DNA of 64,000 bases from Gordionus sp. m RMFG-2023 (Eukaryota > Nematomorpha > Gordioida > Chordodea > Parachordodidae). Both the position numbers and the translations under genes were made by a program. The first letter of the stretch is position 1, and the number at the start of each line of letters is the position of its first letter. Positions 46,782 to 60,636 of this stretch are shown here, piece by piece. The DNA lies in the NCBI RefSeq assembly GCF_954871325.1, contig NC_088775.1, positions 3,209,473 to 3,273,472 on the forward strand, read 5' to 3'. The notes under the pieces are model-generated. The model saw only the letters and a program-made list of their open reading frames with translations, ran no database searches and was not told where the DNA came from.

Positions 46782-49223
46782 TAGGGGTGGGACCAATACC
46801 AATATAATATTGGTTTACAATACCAATATAAACCAATATATATTTAAATATTGGTATTGCTTTTACAACCAATACCAATTACCTAAATATATTGGTTTTG
46901 ATATATTGTTTAAATACAATTTTAACCAATACCAATATTAAAAATAACATAATTATTTGGGTTTATCGTGGATAATTATATCGTGGTATTTTTTTTACTT
47001 TCATTGCAAAAACTGATTACATCTGTTATTTTTTCCAAATACTACTGTGATATCAATATTTCTGTTATTTATAATTACAGTTTATTTTTATTATGGAAGT
47101 AAATTTTTTACATGATATCTATCAATTTTATCTATTTATTTAGGATATTATAATAAATGAAGACCAAATAGAGTTAATAAATATAGATGCTGTTGGTACT
47201 AATAATAATAGCGATAAGGAACAAGAAGAATTATCAATATCTAATAAAAGACGAAATTCAGCAAAAATCTGGGAATTTTATACTACTTGTGTAATAAAAA
47301 AAAGGCAATTTGTAATAAATGTAAAAAAAAATATCACTTCCCAATTTTGGAACCTCAGGATTATGGACACATCTTAAATCCATCCACCCAACATTATATA
47401 AGAAATGTGAGCAAATAAATATTGGCAGTAAAAAAAATTAAGACAATAAAATCATTTTTACTTAATAATATAAATAATAAAGCTAATTTAAATAATTTAA
47501 TTATAAACTTTTTCATTTAAAATAATTTAGCCTTTTCAATAGTTGAGGATATCACTTTTAAAAATTTAATAGCATATTGTAACCCTTCACTAACATTAGT
47601 TTCTAGAAAAACACTAAAAATAGAAATTATGAAACATTATCATAGTTCTTTTATTAAAATCTGTACTTTCTAACATTACATCTAAATTTTCCTTAACAAT
47701 GGACATTTGGTCCTCTCCAAATAAAATACACTTTTTGGGCAAACAATTCATTATATTGATAATGATTTTAAATTAAATAATCATTTATTAGATTTTATTC
47801 CTTTTAAATCAGCACATAATTCTATTAATATTTTTAATTCTGTATTAAAAGTAAAATTTGAAATTGATTTTTTTTGCATTACATAAGACAATGCAAGTAA
47901 TAATTTAGCATTTCTAAAAATTTTAAAACAAAAAGATAATTTTGATAATATGTGCAAATGCTTTTACCATATTATACATTTGGCTGTCATGGCTGCATTG
48001 GAACCCTTAAATACAACTTTTAAAAAAAAAGAAATTTTTTAAAAATTTTTAAACTTTCTATTTCTAAATTTAATAAACTCGAAAAAATATATCTTGAAAA
48101 AAATCGACACTTAAAATTTCCTCACCCAATTTGGATATACCAACACGTTGGAATTCAACATACCAAATGCTTGAAAAAGCAATATTGCTCAAACCCTATT
48201 TGACAACATATACCAATCATTTACAAAATACCAATCAAGAAAATTATATTAGTGCCTTAGCCTGGAATAATATAGAAATATACCGATAATTTCTGGAACC
48301 ATTTAATTTCAATATTTATAAAATAAATAAAAACAATTCAGCGGAACTTACCAATGAAGCACAAAATAACAAAAAATTGTCCTTTTATGACAAAATTTAT
48401 CAGGTGAAACCTCATAATAAAAAAAACTTAGATATAAGGAAATACGTAGATGAAGCCACAATTTCCAATGATACAAATCTATTAGATTGGTGGAAATTAA
48501 ATAAAAATAGATATCCAGTATTATCAAAAATTGCCAGAGATTATCTAGCAATTCCGGCCACCTCATCTAGCTCTGAAAGGGCTTTTTCAGAAGGACGGTA
48601 TGTTATAACAGACCAACGTTGTTCACTAGATCAGCATACTATACAAGCTTGCCTGTGCCTAAAAAGTTGGATGCTCATGCAAGATTCTTCTTAAATACAT
48701 AAAATTATTTCCTCTTCTTATATTAAAATTATATCATTCTTTTGCATTATATTTTGTATAAATAGGCAGTTATGTTACATTTTTAGTTTACTTATTTTGC
48801 TATGTTCTTTGTGATAAATAAAATGGTTCAAAATCAATACGTTTATTATTGTTGATACAAAAAATACATGATTAAATCAAAATTTTTTATATTCACATCA
48901 CCTAATGAATTCCTAGTTTAAAAAAAGAATTTGAATTCAGTAAAATTTTGAGAGTTGGTTCTTAGCCCTGATTTTATGGTATCATGATTTTTTTTCCCAT
49001 GTTTATTTAAAATTAGAAATTAAGGGTTTTATAATCACTATTTCTATTCTTTTACTTAGTAATTTGAATTTAAACCAATACCAATATAAACCAATACCAA
49101 TAGCAATACCAATACAAGAAATAGAAAATATTGTTTAAACCAATACCAATATTTTAGACCCAATACCAATACCAATACAATATTTTGTTAATATTGGGTT
49201 TTTACTATTAGTTCCCAGCCCTA
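46782..49223 (+). mobile_element. hAT DNA transposon, second lineage
   Basis: Ends TAGGGGTGGGACC and the complement of GTTCCCAGCCCTA, an imperfect inverted repeat. Flanked by a perfect 8-bp duplication CTTGTAAG (46774-46781 and 49224-49231). Both subterminal zones are packed with ACCAATACCAATA repeats. Length 2.44 kb. Confidence 0.93.
47200..48694 (+). pseudogene. hAT transposase remnant
   Basis: A BED finger is spread over two frames (AKIWEFYTT, AICNKCKKKYH, then THLKSIHPTLYKK). Middle parts are shifted many times. The C-terminal dimerisation region (48377-48694) is intact: LLDWWKLNKNRYPVLSKIAR, then DYLAIPATSSSSERAFSEG. Not functional, clearly more decayed than the copy at 11251. Confidence 0.85.
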
Positions 49224-49559
49224 CTTGTAAGTGTGGACATGAGGCCCTCACCTTTTTAAAATTTATATAAGAAAAACGATTTCAGTACTATCCAGTGATC
49301 CTAAAGATTACTTTTATCTGCCCCAAAATATTGGCTTAAAAATTTGCAGATCATATTTATTATCAATCCGTGGTTCTATTCAGTTTTCTTAGAATTTTAA
49401 TATCCTATATTATTATTTGATATGGCTTTCAAAATTTATTTTATCATTTTTATAAATGTTATATGGTTATATATGTAAATTTTTTTCAATATTTTACATA
49501 TTCCTTAAATAAAAAAAAGTTTTTCATTTGAATTTTATAAAATATGTTAAAAATAGATT

Positions 49560-49985
49560 ACAATTTATTTTAGCCCATTTGCGTCAAAAATAGTTTAAAG
49601 AACTTTAAAAATAACCCTAATGACAATTGTCACTTTTCCATGGTACATCTTCACGGAATTTTAACTTAACATGTTTACAACCTGTATTTTAACCCGTATG
49701 AGTCATAATAATTCAAATAACTTTAAAAATAATTGTCACTTATCTAGGGTAAATCTTCATTGAAATTTTTTTTAAACATGCTATCAATAATTGTTTTAAC
49801 CCATCATAAAAACGATATGACAATTGTCAGTTTTCTATGGTACATTTTCTCTGAAGTTTAATTTATTTAAACATGTTAGATTATTTTAGCCCATTTACGT
49901 CAAAAAAACTTTAAAAATAACTATTATGACAATTGTCACTTTTATATGGTACATTTTAATTGTAATTTTATTTAACATAATATTA
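49560..49985. repeat. Imperfect tandem repeat, about 100-120 bp unit, four units
   Basis: TGACAATTGTCACTTTTC, TGGTACAT, AACATGTT and TTTTAGCCCATT...CGTCAAAAA recur in order, starting near 49570, 49690, 49795 and 49880. Each unit carries the short palindrome TGACAATTGTCA. Confidence 0.78.
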
Positions 49986-50454
49986 TCCTTAAAAAGATAA
50001 CATAAAAAAGGTTTAATATAAATATTTAAAAAAAATTTAGAAAAAAAACCACCTCTTTTAAATATACCTAAAAAAATAGATAATTTTACCAAAATTATAA
50101 AAGATTTCACCTAAAAGATTGTTTATATAACAAATTTCACAAAAGAATTTCTCAAAAAAATATTTATTTGCAAGGAAGATTTAAAATTCTTATAAAATCA
50201 AAATATGTTCAAAAATATACTTTTTGCTTAAAATTGTGGGCGTGAAAATCACTAATAAATTATAACAAAAATAATATTAGCAGCATATAATTTTTTTTAT
50301 CAAATTATTAAATCCATTTTCATAATATAATAAAATATAAATAAAAAATATTAAATCTTGTATATTTTTTTGTTATTAATATTAAAATTTTACTATAAAT
50401 AAATTATTTTAAGGAAATAAATAAATAAAATTCTACATAATTACATTCTTAAAA

Positions 50455-51000
50455 TGTCTCAATTTCGGCTCTAAATTGAGCACAAGCTAACTTATATGCT
50501 GAATTCTGATCCAGCCGACTGATATATCTCTGTGATCTGGCTTAAGCCTGAATCAATTTTTGGACTCAAAAACTGGCTGAGTTTAGAGCTAAAATGGCTT
50601 GGCTCCGCAATTTAACAACACTAATAACAAATAAATAAATTTCGGCTCAAAAGGCTACTTGAGCCAACTCCTGAGCCGGCTTATTAAGTTCATGTTATCA
50701 AAATTTATACAAAATTAAGCCTAAAATCCCTGTAACCGAATTCGAGTCCAGAACCAAATTTTAGTTTCGAACAATATTCTTATTATAATTTTTTGTTCAC
50801 ATAAATATCGGTTGCCCAAAATTTAGCGATTTTCAAGAGCCGTTTAATAATTTAATTATATAATTAAAAAAACTAAAAAATTGAGCAGACCCATCGACTA
50901 ATGAGGTTCATTTACTCGAATCAGGTCGTTATGTCGACTAGAAACTCGGTCGAATCGCAGCTAAGTCGACTCGGCTTAACCGTTTGACAACATTAAATCT
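50455..51000. repeat. Decayed non-autonomous elements near AACAACACTA motifs
   Basis: TTTAACAACACTAATAAC (about 50605) and CCGTTTGACAACATTAAAT (about 50982) are end motifs of the TAGTGTTGTT family, with internal stretches like CTGAGTTTAGAGCTAAAATG. Boundaries are uncertain. Confidence 0.4.
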
Positions 51001-51157
51001 AGACTTGCTATAAAAGTGCAATTTTAAAAATTAAATAATATCAATAAAAAATCTAACAATTAAAATGTGTTTACATGGGGCAAAAATAGAATTTTCCTTG
51101 TTGCTTACCAAAAAGATATACATGAGAATTTTTTTTTATTTACAGATGAGGTGTGTA

Positions 51158-53450
51158 CAGTGGCCCCTACAACGGGGGGGGGGGTCCGAAGTAACTCTAA
51201 CTGCTTCAGTAAATTTGAGTGGGGGTACTTCTTTTTTTTTTAAATTTTCTTTATTATTTAATTCTTTTACTGTTTTGTTACATCCATCATGATCAAGTGA
51301 TTTCTGGTTTATAAATGTAATAATAAGACCCCACCCCCTCCAACTTAATATTTAATTTAATATATATTGACGAAAATTTTGTTCAATGTTTAGTAAATTA
51401 GGTTGTTATCCGAGATTTCTTGTCATAAATTATTTTTCCAATTTTAAAATAAGCCTAAAAATATTAACCAAAAAAAAACAAATGCCTAATTAAAAATTGC
51501 AAATCGCATAATATAAGAGATGATTAGAAATTGGATTACTTATAGTATTAAAATGAATAAAGTTTCTTGCTTATTATTTGGAGGTCTACACATAAATTTA
51601 AAATGGACATGTGAAGGTCTAGATAAATGGCAGAATATCAATCGTGATATTATTCTGCATGAATCTTCACAGGCACATATGATGGCCGATTATGGAAGGC
51701 TTTCTCACAATAAAAATTCGATATTAAAATTTATAACACCCCAAAAAGATTGTGTAGATAATAACTGTTCTATCATAAGAATTATAATAAGATGTTTATA
51801 ATATTTAATATCTCGTAACCAAGCCTTCTGGGGGAACAAGCAACAAGAAGGCAATATGATGGCCCTTATTAAGCTTATTGCAGATTCTGAACCTGTACTA
51901 AAAATGTATATACAACAAAATGAAGAAAGAAAAAGGGATAAAAATAATAAGGGATTAAAAACGGTCTCGATATTTAGCATAATATAATATCCAAACTTGG
52001 CTCGATGAATTTACCCCTTGAATTTCTAGTTGGGCAAAGTTATGATGGCGCCTCAAACATGAGTGGAAGAATCAATGGTGTGCAGGCCTTGATTAGAGCA
52101 GAGGCGCTAAAGGCAGGGTCTTATTGTCATTGATTAAATTTAATCATTGTTCAATTATGTCAATCAATTAAAGAACTTCGAAATGTTCTAGGAATACTAG
52201 GTGAGTTTTATATCTATTTTAATGGTGTAAAAAGATATGAGGTACTCAAAAAATGTCAGTGTAATGATCTGAAAAAATCGCAACGATTTCTATGCATCAA
52301 GATTACCACTCGGTAATAGTACCTTATTTATTTAGATTTAAAATGTTTTTTTATTTAGAAGCTGGCTATCGTCATATATAGCTATTGTAAATGTCATATA
52401 AAGCTATTGTAAATATTTCTCCACTTTATGATGCCTCGAGAGCAACTTTAACAAATTTAAAGGATTCTGAAGATCCTGCCACTTCCACTATGGCTAGTGC
52501 TATAGTCTTTAGAATAGAAAAATTTGATTAAAATATTGTTGATAACAAGTTTGACTTGTACAAAATTACAAACCATTTCGAAGGATATAGGGTTTGCAAT
52601 AAATCAAATAAAATTAGCAAAAGATTGCTTGATTAATTTGAGAAGTATAATACAAATTATTGTCTTAATTATTTTTTAATCTAATAGATAATAACACGGA
52701 ATTTTTGGATGTTTTTTCAAAGGCACAAGATTTTATGAAGGAGAGAAATCTACCTTTTGATTTTAAAAGTTCTAGACTTCAAACATTACAATCCAAAAAG
52801 GAGATGTATATATACTTTCATCATTAAATATATAAATTTTTTTATCTTTAAAATAGGTGTGTTTTATGTTGCACTCGATTTAATTATTATGCAGTTAAAC
52901 GAAAAATTTAATGATGATTCGATGAATTTTTTACATCAAACATCATTTTTTACGCCAAAGGGAATTGCAGAAATTCCAATTATTAAAAAGATATCGAGGA
53001 TATCTGTAAATTTTACAATTTAAATTTAAGTCAAATTTTCGAAGAAATGTTGAAGTTTAAAAATATTTATAAGATAGCCAAAATGGGGAATGTAATTAAT
53101 ACTCATGACCTAGAGGTTCAAGAATCTAAAGATTTAAGATTCTGAGAATTGTAAATTTATTTAATTAAAATTTTTACCAATACATTATTTAGCTTCTTCT
53201 GATGATGATGATAATTCAGGGTGTTACGATTCAGATTGGAAAAACTATTCATTTATTTTACCTAATCTCTACTTTAAAATTTTTCTGCTTTCTCTAATTT
53301 AAGAATTTTATATAAATATTTATTAACCATTCCTACAACCTCATGTACTTTCGAAAGAGTAATGAGTAAAATTAAATTAATTAAAACAAGACTTCGTAGT
53401 ACCAGATTCATTTCTCGATAATTTAACTATACTAGTAGATAGCCCGCCAA
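51158..53450 (+). pseudogene. hAT-type element with ZMYM/DUF4371-like transposase, decayed
   Basis: The likely left end is CAGTGGCCCC at 51158; no matching right end was found. The TTF-type zinc-finger zone is open (RNWITYSIKMNKVSCLLFGG, KWTCEGLDKWQNINRDIILH). Then come GNMMALIKLIADSEPVLKMY, GQSYDGASNMSGRINGVQAL with SIKELRNVLGILG, and the dimerisation end LLTIPTTSCTFERVMSKIKL then IKTRLRST. These are the ordered blocks of ZMYM1/TTF-type hAT proteins. Several frameshifts and stops separate them. Right boundary uncertain. Confidence 0.78.
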
Positions 53451-55722
53451 AAATGACGGGCAATGAGAATTTTCTTCTTATATTTATGCTAGATGTGTTA
53501 CCTGTTATTTGAAAATTAAATCCAATTTTATTCTTTTTACCCCCTCCCCTCTTCAGGTCAGGTTCAATCCATTAAAACTAAGACTAAATACTATGGTTTG
53601 AGTAAGAATAATTTTAAAGCTTTTACTTGATAATACCAATATGTCAAATTTACTGATCATTTATACATAACATTTAATATTAAAAAAAAATCCCAGGTAA
53701 AGTACAAAGTCATAATAATTTTGAAAATTCATCCAAGCTGAATGAAAGATCATAATAATTTTGGTAGTTGAGAACTGAAATAAAATATTTAAATAATCAT
53801 AATGAATTTAAAAATACAATAAAAATCAGAATTTAATGGGCCTTGGTTTTTTGATCAGGCCGAGCTCAGTCCTGCAAAATAACTTGTTTTAGGCCAATGT
53901 CTGACCCATAGTTAATAATAAAAAAATTATCAAACGTCCAAGCTCATAATTTTCCCTAAGCCCAGCCCAATATAATTTTAAAAATATTTTCCAAGCCCAG
54001 TCCAACTCTCATAATAATTTTATAAAAAAATTTCTCAAGCCTGGCCAACCCATAGTAATTTTCAAAATTTTTCCCCATACCTGGAGATAGGTAAATCTTT
54101 GGATCCGACAAAATGGTAAGCTTTTAAAAAATATATTAATTTAGTTAAATATTAAAAATGTACTTTGTATATTTTTCAGTTAGTTAGATAAAATATTCAT
54201 AAGAGATAAAAGGACATATTGTGCAGCCTGACAAAATGGATAGCCTTAAAAATAGGTAGGATGATTAAAATAATATAAATTATATTAAAAAGTTAAAAAA
54301 ATGACTTGCCTAAATTATTAAGTCTTATCAGGAGATAAAAAGTGATACTTTTGAATTATTCACTATTCATTTACATTTTTCAGAATTATTTTATGTTTGT
54401 TTATAGATATATTCTTAAATATAATTTTATATTTATTTGTGCGCAAAAGTCATGCGAATGAAACAAAATAAGATAAGGGTGATTTATTTTGTGAACATTT
54501 ATAGAAATGTCCCCAAAAATAAATGATTTAAATTGGAGGAAAAGGAAGAATAAAACTATTTACATTCCTACGTTACGCTTAAATTTATCTGTTTTCAGAT
54601 ATAATATTTTAACCTAGATAAGTATTTCCTTATTAAGTTTAGAATTTACTATTTTAAGATAAGAGTGCACTCGTTATTCATTTCCTCCGTTCATTTCCTC
54701 TGGAGATTATATTGGAAGATAAGGGAGCAAAAGATAATTTATTATTTAAATTCCTTAGTAGTGTAAAAGTCTATATTAGCCGTATATTAAAATGAATCCA
54801 TTGTGTTAATTAAAACCATAATTCATAATCTAATTTATGAGATAGATAAGACATTCAGTCTAGTTTAACACAATTTAATAAACTTATTCAAATATTTAAA
54901 ATTTTTAAACCAGGAAAATGTGATGAGAAATCAGTTTAATTTAACACAATTTAATAGACTTATTCAAATATTTAAAATTTTAAAAACAGGGAAATGTGAT
55001 TGAATAAGGTAATTTATATCAATTAGTTGCTTGAAGTTTTGTGATATTTAGTGAAAGTAAGTGTTAAAAAAATAACCCAGTTTACATTGGTCATAATGTT
55101 TTTGAACCACATAAGATCAACCTGCATTCAAATTTCCTATTTTTTAATTAACACTTTCTTGATTAAATTTACACAACGCTTTAGCCTAATTAAAGATTCT
55201 TATTCTAAATTTATAAAGTAGATAAAACATTTAGTATAATTAACTTAATTTAATATTCTTATTTAAATATTTAAACTTCAGAAAACAAACAGATATAAGT
55301 GAATAAGGCAATTATAAGGATTAGTTGCCTGAAGATTTACAATATACTTGTATGATCCATAGCCTTCAGCCTGTTTCACATGAAAATCCTAGAGTGCCCT
55401 TATTTAGAGAATTTTTTTAAATTACTAGCATTCCAATTTCAGGAATTCAAGGAAAATGATTAACTTGTTGAACCATCGTCCAAGCAGTATTATTTATAAA
55501 TATCTATCCATTTTTGCAAAATCAAATGTGATAAATCGCTAAAAGTAATAATCGCTAAAAATAATAAAAAATATAATCTATTTAAGAATAAATTAAGACT
55601 GTTGGTAAGATCATCTGTTTGTATAAAATAAATTAGTCTTAATTTAACTCAATATTTTTGGTAAGTCTTGAGTAGGTTTTAGCTCCGCATAACATAAGTG
55701 TCAGTCTGGGTTTGGCTTTATA

Positions 55723-55876
55723 TTGCCTTAATACCCTTATTAGTTAAAGTAGTTTTAAACTACATAATACAAGTATATTTTAGTCATGTTTAGTAGTTTT
55801 TGCCTTAATACCCTTATTAGTTAAAGTAGTTCTAAACTACATATGAAAGTATATTTTATACATGTTATTTTTATAG
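55723..55876. repeat. 77-bp tandem duplication, two units
   Basis: TTGCCTTAATACCCTTATTA then GTTAAAGTAGTT occurs at 55723 and 55800. Confidence 0.85.
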
Positions 55877-57772
55877 TAGTTTTAATTGTCATATTACAAA
55901 TATATTTGTTAATCTTAATGCTTTGAATAGCCTTTAGTAGGTTTTTACTTAGCATAACTAATATATTTTATAAACTTATATCTATTATATTTTATTAGTT
56001 TTTTACTGATTTTTCTTTTAATTTTTAGTTAATTATCTAAATCAATACATTAAATATATACTACATTATATATATGAGTTTAATAACATCATACATATAC
56101 TAATTATTGTAACAGCTTTAAATGTTTCTTTTGTTTCATGTTAATGATTTAGTCGAATTTGATTTCTTCTAGCATTATCTTAGCTCATAAGAACAGTTTA
56201 ATTTTTGATATTTTAATACTTATTGGTTTTAAAGTGCTTAAACTTCTTATAATAAGTATTTTTTTATTATACAATTTTACATTAATTACGTTGATAAAAG
56301 ATATACATTAGTACATTAATTACATAATAACAAGATATTCTGGTAATATACATTATTTCATTAATTACGTTGTAGATTATTTCATTAATATTAATTACGT
56401 TGTAGTCCTATAACAGTGTTTGTCCTGCGCCTCAAATTCATTAGTTTTCTATTTATATCAGGTATATTTGTTAATCTTAATACTTTTTATTAGTTTCATA
56501 ATTTTATGCGTATAACATAAATTATTTCCTTCTTAAACTGCATATTGCATTAATTTTTTGTTAATATACCTTATTTTAGTAGTTATGCTGTTTTTTTGCC
56601 TTAATATATTCATTAGTTTTTCTTTCAGCTGCACTCAATAAGTTTATCTCGGTAGAACTTATTGTAATATTTTTCTTTCAGCTTCAATATTAATTATTTT
56701 CTGACTTTTCAAGTCAAAAATTTTATTGGCTTATAAATGTATTTAGCTTCACATTTATTAACTTTAGTCAAATTAAGATTTTTTTACTTTGGTTAAATCT
56801 TGTCAATTTTAAATTTTATTTGCTTATAAATATTTTTATCACATCAGTTATATATTCTATAAGTTCAAGTGAAAAATTTTATTAGCATCTAAATGTATTT
56901 AGCTTCACATTGGTTAAATTATTTTAAAATATAGAACCTGACTCCAATATATGTAGTTTTAAATTTTACTTTAATCCAGTTGCATTGAAGATTTCATGAA
57001 AGAAGAAATTTACAACAGCTATATAACTTATTAGTTGATTTTCAGACTAAAAATAATTAAAATTTTATTTTTAATATTTCAGGAACCAGTTATAACTTTG
57101 CTGAAAATTATTTTTTATATACCAAAATAACCTATTCGACACATACTGCCACCTATTTTACATTAATTTATTGACGAAAGAATGTTAGTTATTTAGGAAA
57201 GTATGTAAAAATAGAAAACCAGGATTTTTAATTAAATTATTTTTATTTTAACTTCTTTTAGAGAAATTTTGTTTGTAATTATAATTCAGATTAATTATAT
57301 TTGTTAGTTTTGTTAAAAAATAAAATATTTTGCAAAGTCACTCAGGTAACTATGGATATGGATTTATAAAGGTATTTAATTTTTTTTGTATTTAGAAGAG
57401 TAATATATTATCTTAATAAAAGATATAAAAAAAATAGGCATTATTTATAAAGTTATAGAAATTCCAAGAACAAGAATCATATCTATATGTAATTGAATTG
57501 TAATACAAACAAACAAAAATGTTTAACATAACTAATGAGTTGAACCATAAATTACAGTTTGGCGATAGGAACATGGAATGATTTTTTCTACGAAATTATA
57601 TATATGAGTTATGTAACCAGGTGCCTTCAGAAAGATAAAGATAATTTTAAACACAAAAATTGAAAAATTATAAGAATCAAATTCTTATGGATATGTCATT
57701 GGGATTGTTGGTGTATATGTCATGAAATAAATTTTTTTTATTGAAGCTAAAAGATACTGACATAAGAAAAAT

Positions 57773-58015
57773 GCTGCTTATATTATGATTCTACCATTAC
57801 ATAACTAAATTATATATATTTTAAATTTGCACAAATATATTATTTGTTATTATGATTAAAATAATTTTAGATATAATAATAAATAGGAAAGACTGCTGCT
57901 TATATTATGATTCCACCATTCATAAATAATAAAATTATATTTAAATTAATTTTATTTGTTACTATGATTAAAATATTTTAAGATATAATAATTTTATATA
58001 ATTGAATAATAAAAT
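57773..58015. repeat. 122-bp tandem duplication, two units
   Basis: GCTGCTTATATTATGATT and ATTATTTGTTA...TATGATTAAAAT recur at 57773 and 57895 with divergence. Confidence 0.8.
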
Positions 58016-59584
58016 ATAGAAAAATGTATAATTATATTATATGATAAAAGATATAAAAAATTTAATATAGGAATATAGAACCTGGTTCAAAAGAGGGTAA
58101 GAAAATTTACTTTAGCTGTTTTAGTTTTGAAAGAAGTGCAGCAAGAATTTATTTTTTTAATGATTTAATTTTAATGATAATAATGTAACATTAAAAACAC
58201 ATCTCAATATTATACTAATGATAGGACTAAAATTAATATGCCTAGTGATGCAAAATTAGAGATAGAAACTTTATTTAAAATCAAACTTAAAATGATTGTG
58301 AAAAATTTCAATAGATTAAATATAAATAGACACTTTTCTATGATAGTAAAAACTAAAAAATATGGGTATTAATTATTTGTCTAGTCAAATTGAAAGAAAG
58401 GCTTACTCAAAAATCATTTATACCAATTGAAGATGCTGCCTTTTAGTCTCTTCTACATTAATAAGTTAAATAATAGTTAAACATTTATAAGTCTATTATT
58501 TAGATATGTTCGATGATACAATGTACAATATTAGCTACAATTCTATAATGTATCTTATTTTTTTAAATTTTCCCTAAATCTTTGATATTTTATATATTAT
58601 ACTTGATGGTTTTTTATAATAAAAATATTTGTGCTATTTATTTTACATGGCAACTTTCATGCAAATACAATATTACAAATCTTTAGAAAATATAAACTAA
58701 GATATCTGCTAATGAATGGACTACTTGATCTTATTTCTTTAAAGATATCCTATCATAATTTTTTATAACCCATAAAGCATTATGATGAACTGACATAAAA
58801 TTTTTAGTATTCTTAATTCTGTGAATAGGAATATATCAATATCTTGGTATATTATCTTCTTATATTGATTTATTATAATTACTTTTCAATAAAACACTCA
58901 TTTAATGAGTATGAAATTTATACAGCTGTTACATTTTATGCCAATAAATAAAAAATATAAATGAAAATAATAACGCTAGGCAATGTCTCTTTCGTCTTGG
59001 GGTATCACTCACTAGTTAAAATAATTTCCAGGAAAAAATTCAATCTTTGAAAAAAAAGGTATTAGATATTTTTATTTTGAAAGTTAAACCTTGCTATAGA
59101 AATAATGGGTAACAAAATAAGACCTTACACATTATGAATTACAGTAATACTATTTCTTACGGTGTGATCTTTTATGGTCGACTATGCCCCGGCTATCCAC
59201 TATGGTCTACACTTCAATCATTTTCTGAATTTATAAACAGGTTATTCTTACCAGCATATCGTTTTCCCCATTTGTGCCCACCAACTACAAATTTATTTAT
59301 TACTAGTACTTTTTCTTTATACCTTGCTTTATTGTTTCAATAAAATGAGAAATTTCAGACTAATGACCATATTTTTGAAATCTTTATTAATTATTTATAA
59401 CTTTATTCAATTTAAATGATCAATCATAAAATTTTAATAAATTATAATTTATTTCAAAATAAGGGAAGAAACAGATCAGAAGATAATTTAAAAAAAAGGG
59501 TTCTCAGTAAGGATGACCTGAGTTTAATTAAAATACTAAAAAAATAAAAACTATATGGAGGTAAAAGACTTTGAAAGAATTTCC

Positions 59585-59743
59585 TAACATAAACTGTACT
59601 CTCGCAGTCTTGAATCCCTTGATTGGAATATGTGACGGCATAGTATGATAGACCACGCACAGCTCTCACAATGTTGAAACGCTCGTATTGAACCAAACAG
59701 ACCTGGGCACCCATAGAACAATTCTTGACGTATCCCAAGAATC
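59585..59743 (-). CDS. Candidate exon, unrecognised product
   Basis: The open frame reads FLGYVKNCSMGAQVCLVQYE then RFNIVRAVRGLSYYAVTYSN. Third codon positions are balanced rather than AT-rich, as in the USP19 exons and unlike the flanks. A possible acceptor is ATCCCAAG. The donor is unsettled (GAGA|GTACAG is one choice). A second minus-strand candidate ends at the donor GCTG|GTAAGA near 59250 (frame VVGGHKWGKRYA). No family recognised. Confidence 0.3.
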
Positions 59744-59798
59744 TTGGGATTTTACAAACTTAAGTGAATCGAATTATCTGTAGAGAGGTGCAGCTAAA

Positions 59799-60282
59799 AT
59801 GTTTAAAAAAAGGAAACGGGTTCAGGATCTAACAGATGAGAATAAGATTGTCCGTCTGGTTAGTATCAAACAATTTATACCAAATATCTACCGAGGTTAG
59901 TTCATTTTATATGGTTCTTAGGATGAAAAGCTCTTTACAGTAACTCAACGGTAAATCTGTAAAATTGAGAGGGTGTTTGTACGTTGCAGTTTCAATGAAA
60001 AAATAAATAAATTGCAGCTATTGGATTGCTTCGTATTCTTTTATGAGTCTCTAAATCTGTCATGGTTTTATTCAGGATTAAGCCTTGGCTGCACAGAGCT
60101 GATTTTTTGATCCAAGGGTCAAAGTTAATCGTACTATCGTGACGTTTTTTCCAATGCTATTAAATAATTATCTTTCAGTAATTTTTTTTAAATTTCAGCC
60201 GGAAATTAATGGAATTGTTTTAATCAAGGAATTGTTGATTGCGCAATCAGAATGGCGAGATCGCCTTAGAGTATATATTTGA
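59799..60282 (+). CDS. Candidate two-exon short gene or gene start
   Basis: Exon 59799-59858 opens with ATG (AAAATGT context) and encodes MFKKRKRVQDLTDENKIVRL, ending at CTG|GTTAGT. A fine acceptor, AAATTTCAG, opens 60199 in the same phase: PEINGIVLIKELLIAQSEWR then DRLRVYI and a TGA at 60280-60282. An alternative donor AGA|GTATAT at 60270 could extend the gene rightwards past the hAT at 60637. Starts about 55 bases from the minus-strand candidate exon, in a divergent layout. Homology was not recognised. Confidence 0.33.
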
Positions 60283-60636
60283 GCTAATGGCGGGCATTTT
60301 TAACAACAGCTATGAAGTACAACATTTGACTCAAATTAATTTGAAATTTTGATGATTTTCAGGTTTTGGTCGAATTTTAAAAAAAACCAATAATTTTGTT
60401 TTGTAAGACTTTTTGTTTGTGTACATTAAATAAAATATTTCTGTTTTTTTTTCGACGATTAAACGAGCTAGGACCTATTATTATTCTTAATATAAAATAA
60501 ACATAAATTATATCAAAATGTATCTAAAAATAGATAAAGATACATCGAAAATAGTATCTGCTTGATTAAAAAATACAGATACATTTGATTAAAATATGGA
60601 TCTAAATACAGATACCACTTTTTAAATCTATAGAAT

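Larger units (their letters stand above)
53427..59015. other. AT-rich block between two TTAA sites; possible element, no protein recognised
   Basis: After TTAA at 53423-53426 the block begins CTATACTAGTAGATAGCCCG; before TTAA at 59016-59019 it ends GGGTATCACTCACTAG, whose complement CTAGTGAGTGATACCC loosely mirrors the start. The left end also has a hairpin (GCCCGCC...GACGGGC). Inside are only AT-rich DNA and local duplications: about 54835-55010 (TTAACACAATTTAATA twice), 55723-55876 (77-bp period) and 57773-58015 (122-bp period). Either an old TTAA-target or Helitron-like element, or ordinary intergenic DNA. Confidence 0.25.

Noticed and set aside
52757-53023. 88-codon frame as a separate gene
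   Set aside because: It lies inside the decayed ZMYM-type hAT and follows its order of blocks.
59585-59743. tRNA or snRNA gene, because of GGTTCAATACG on the minus strand
   Set aside because: The stretch resembles a pol III B box, but there is no A box at the right distance and no cloverleaf or known snRNA sequence; the open frame is a better reading.
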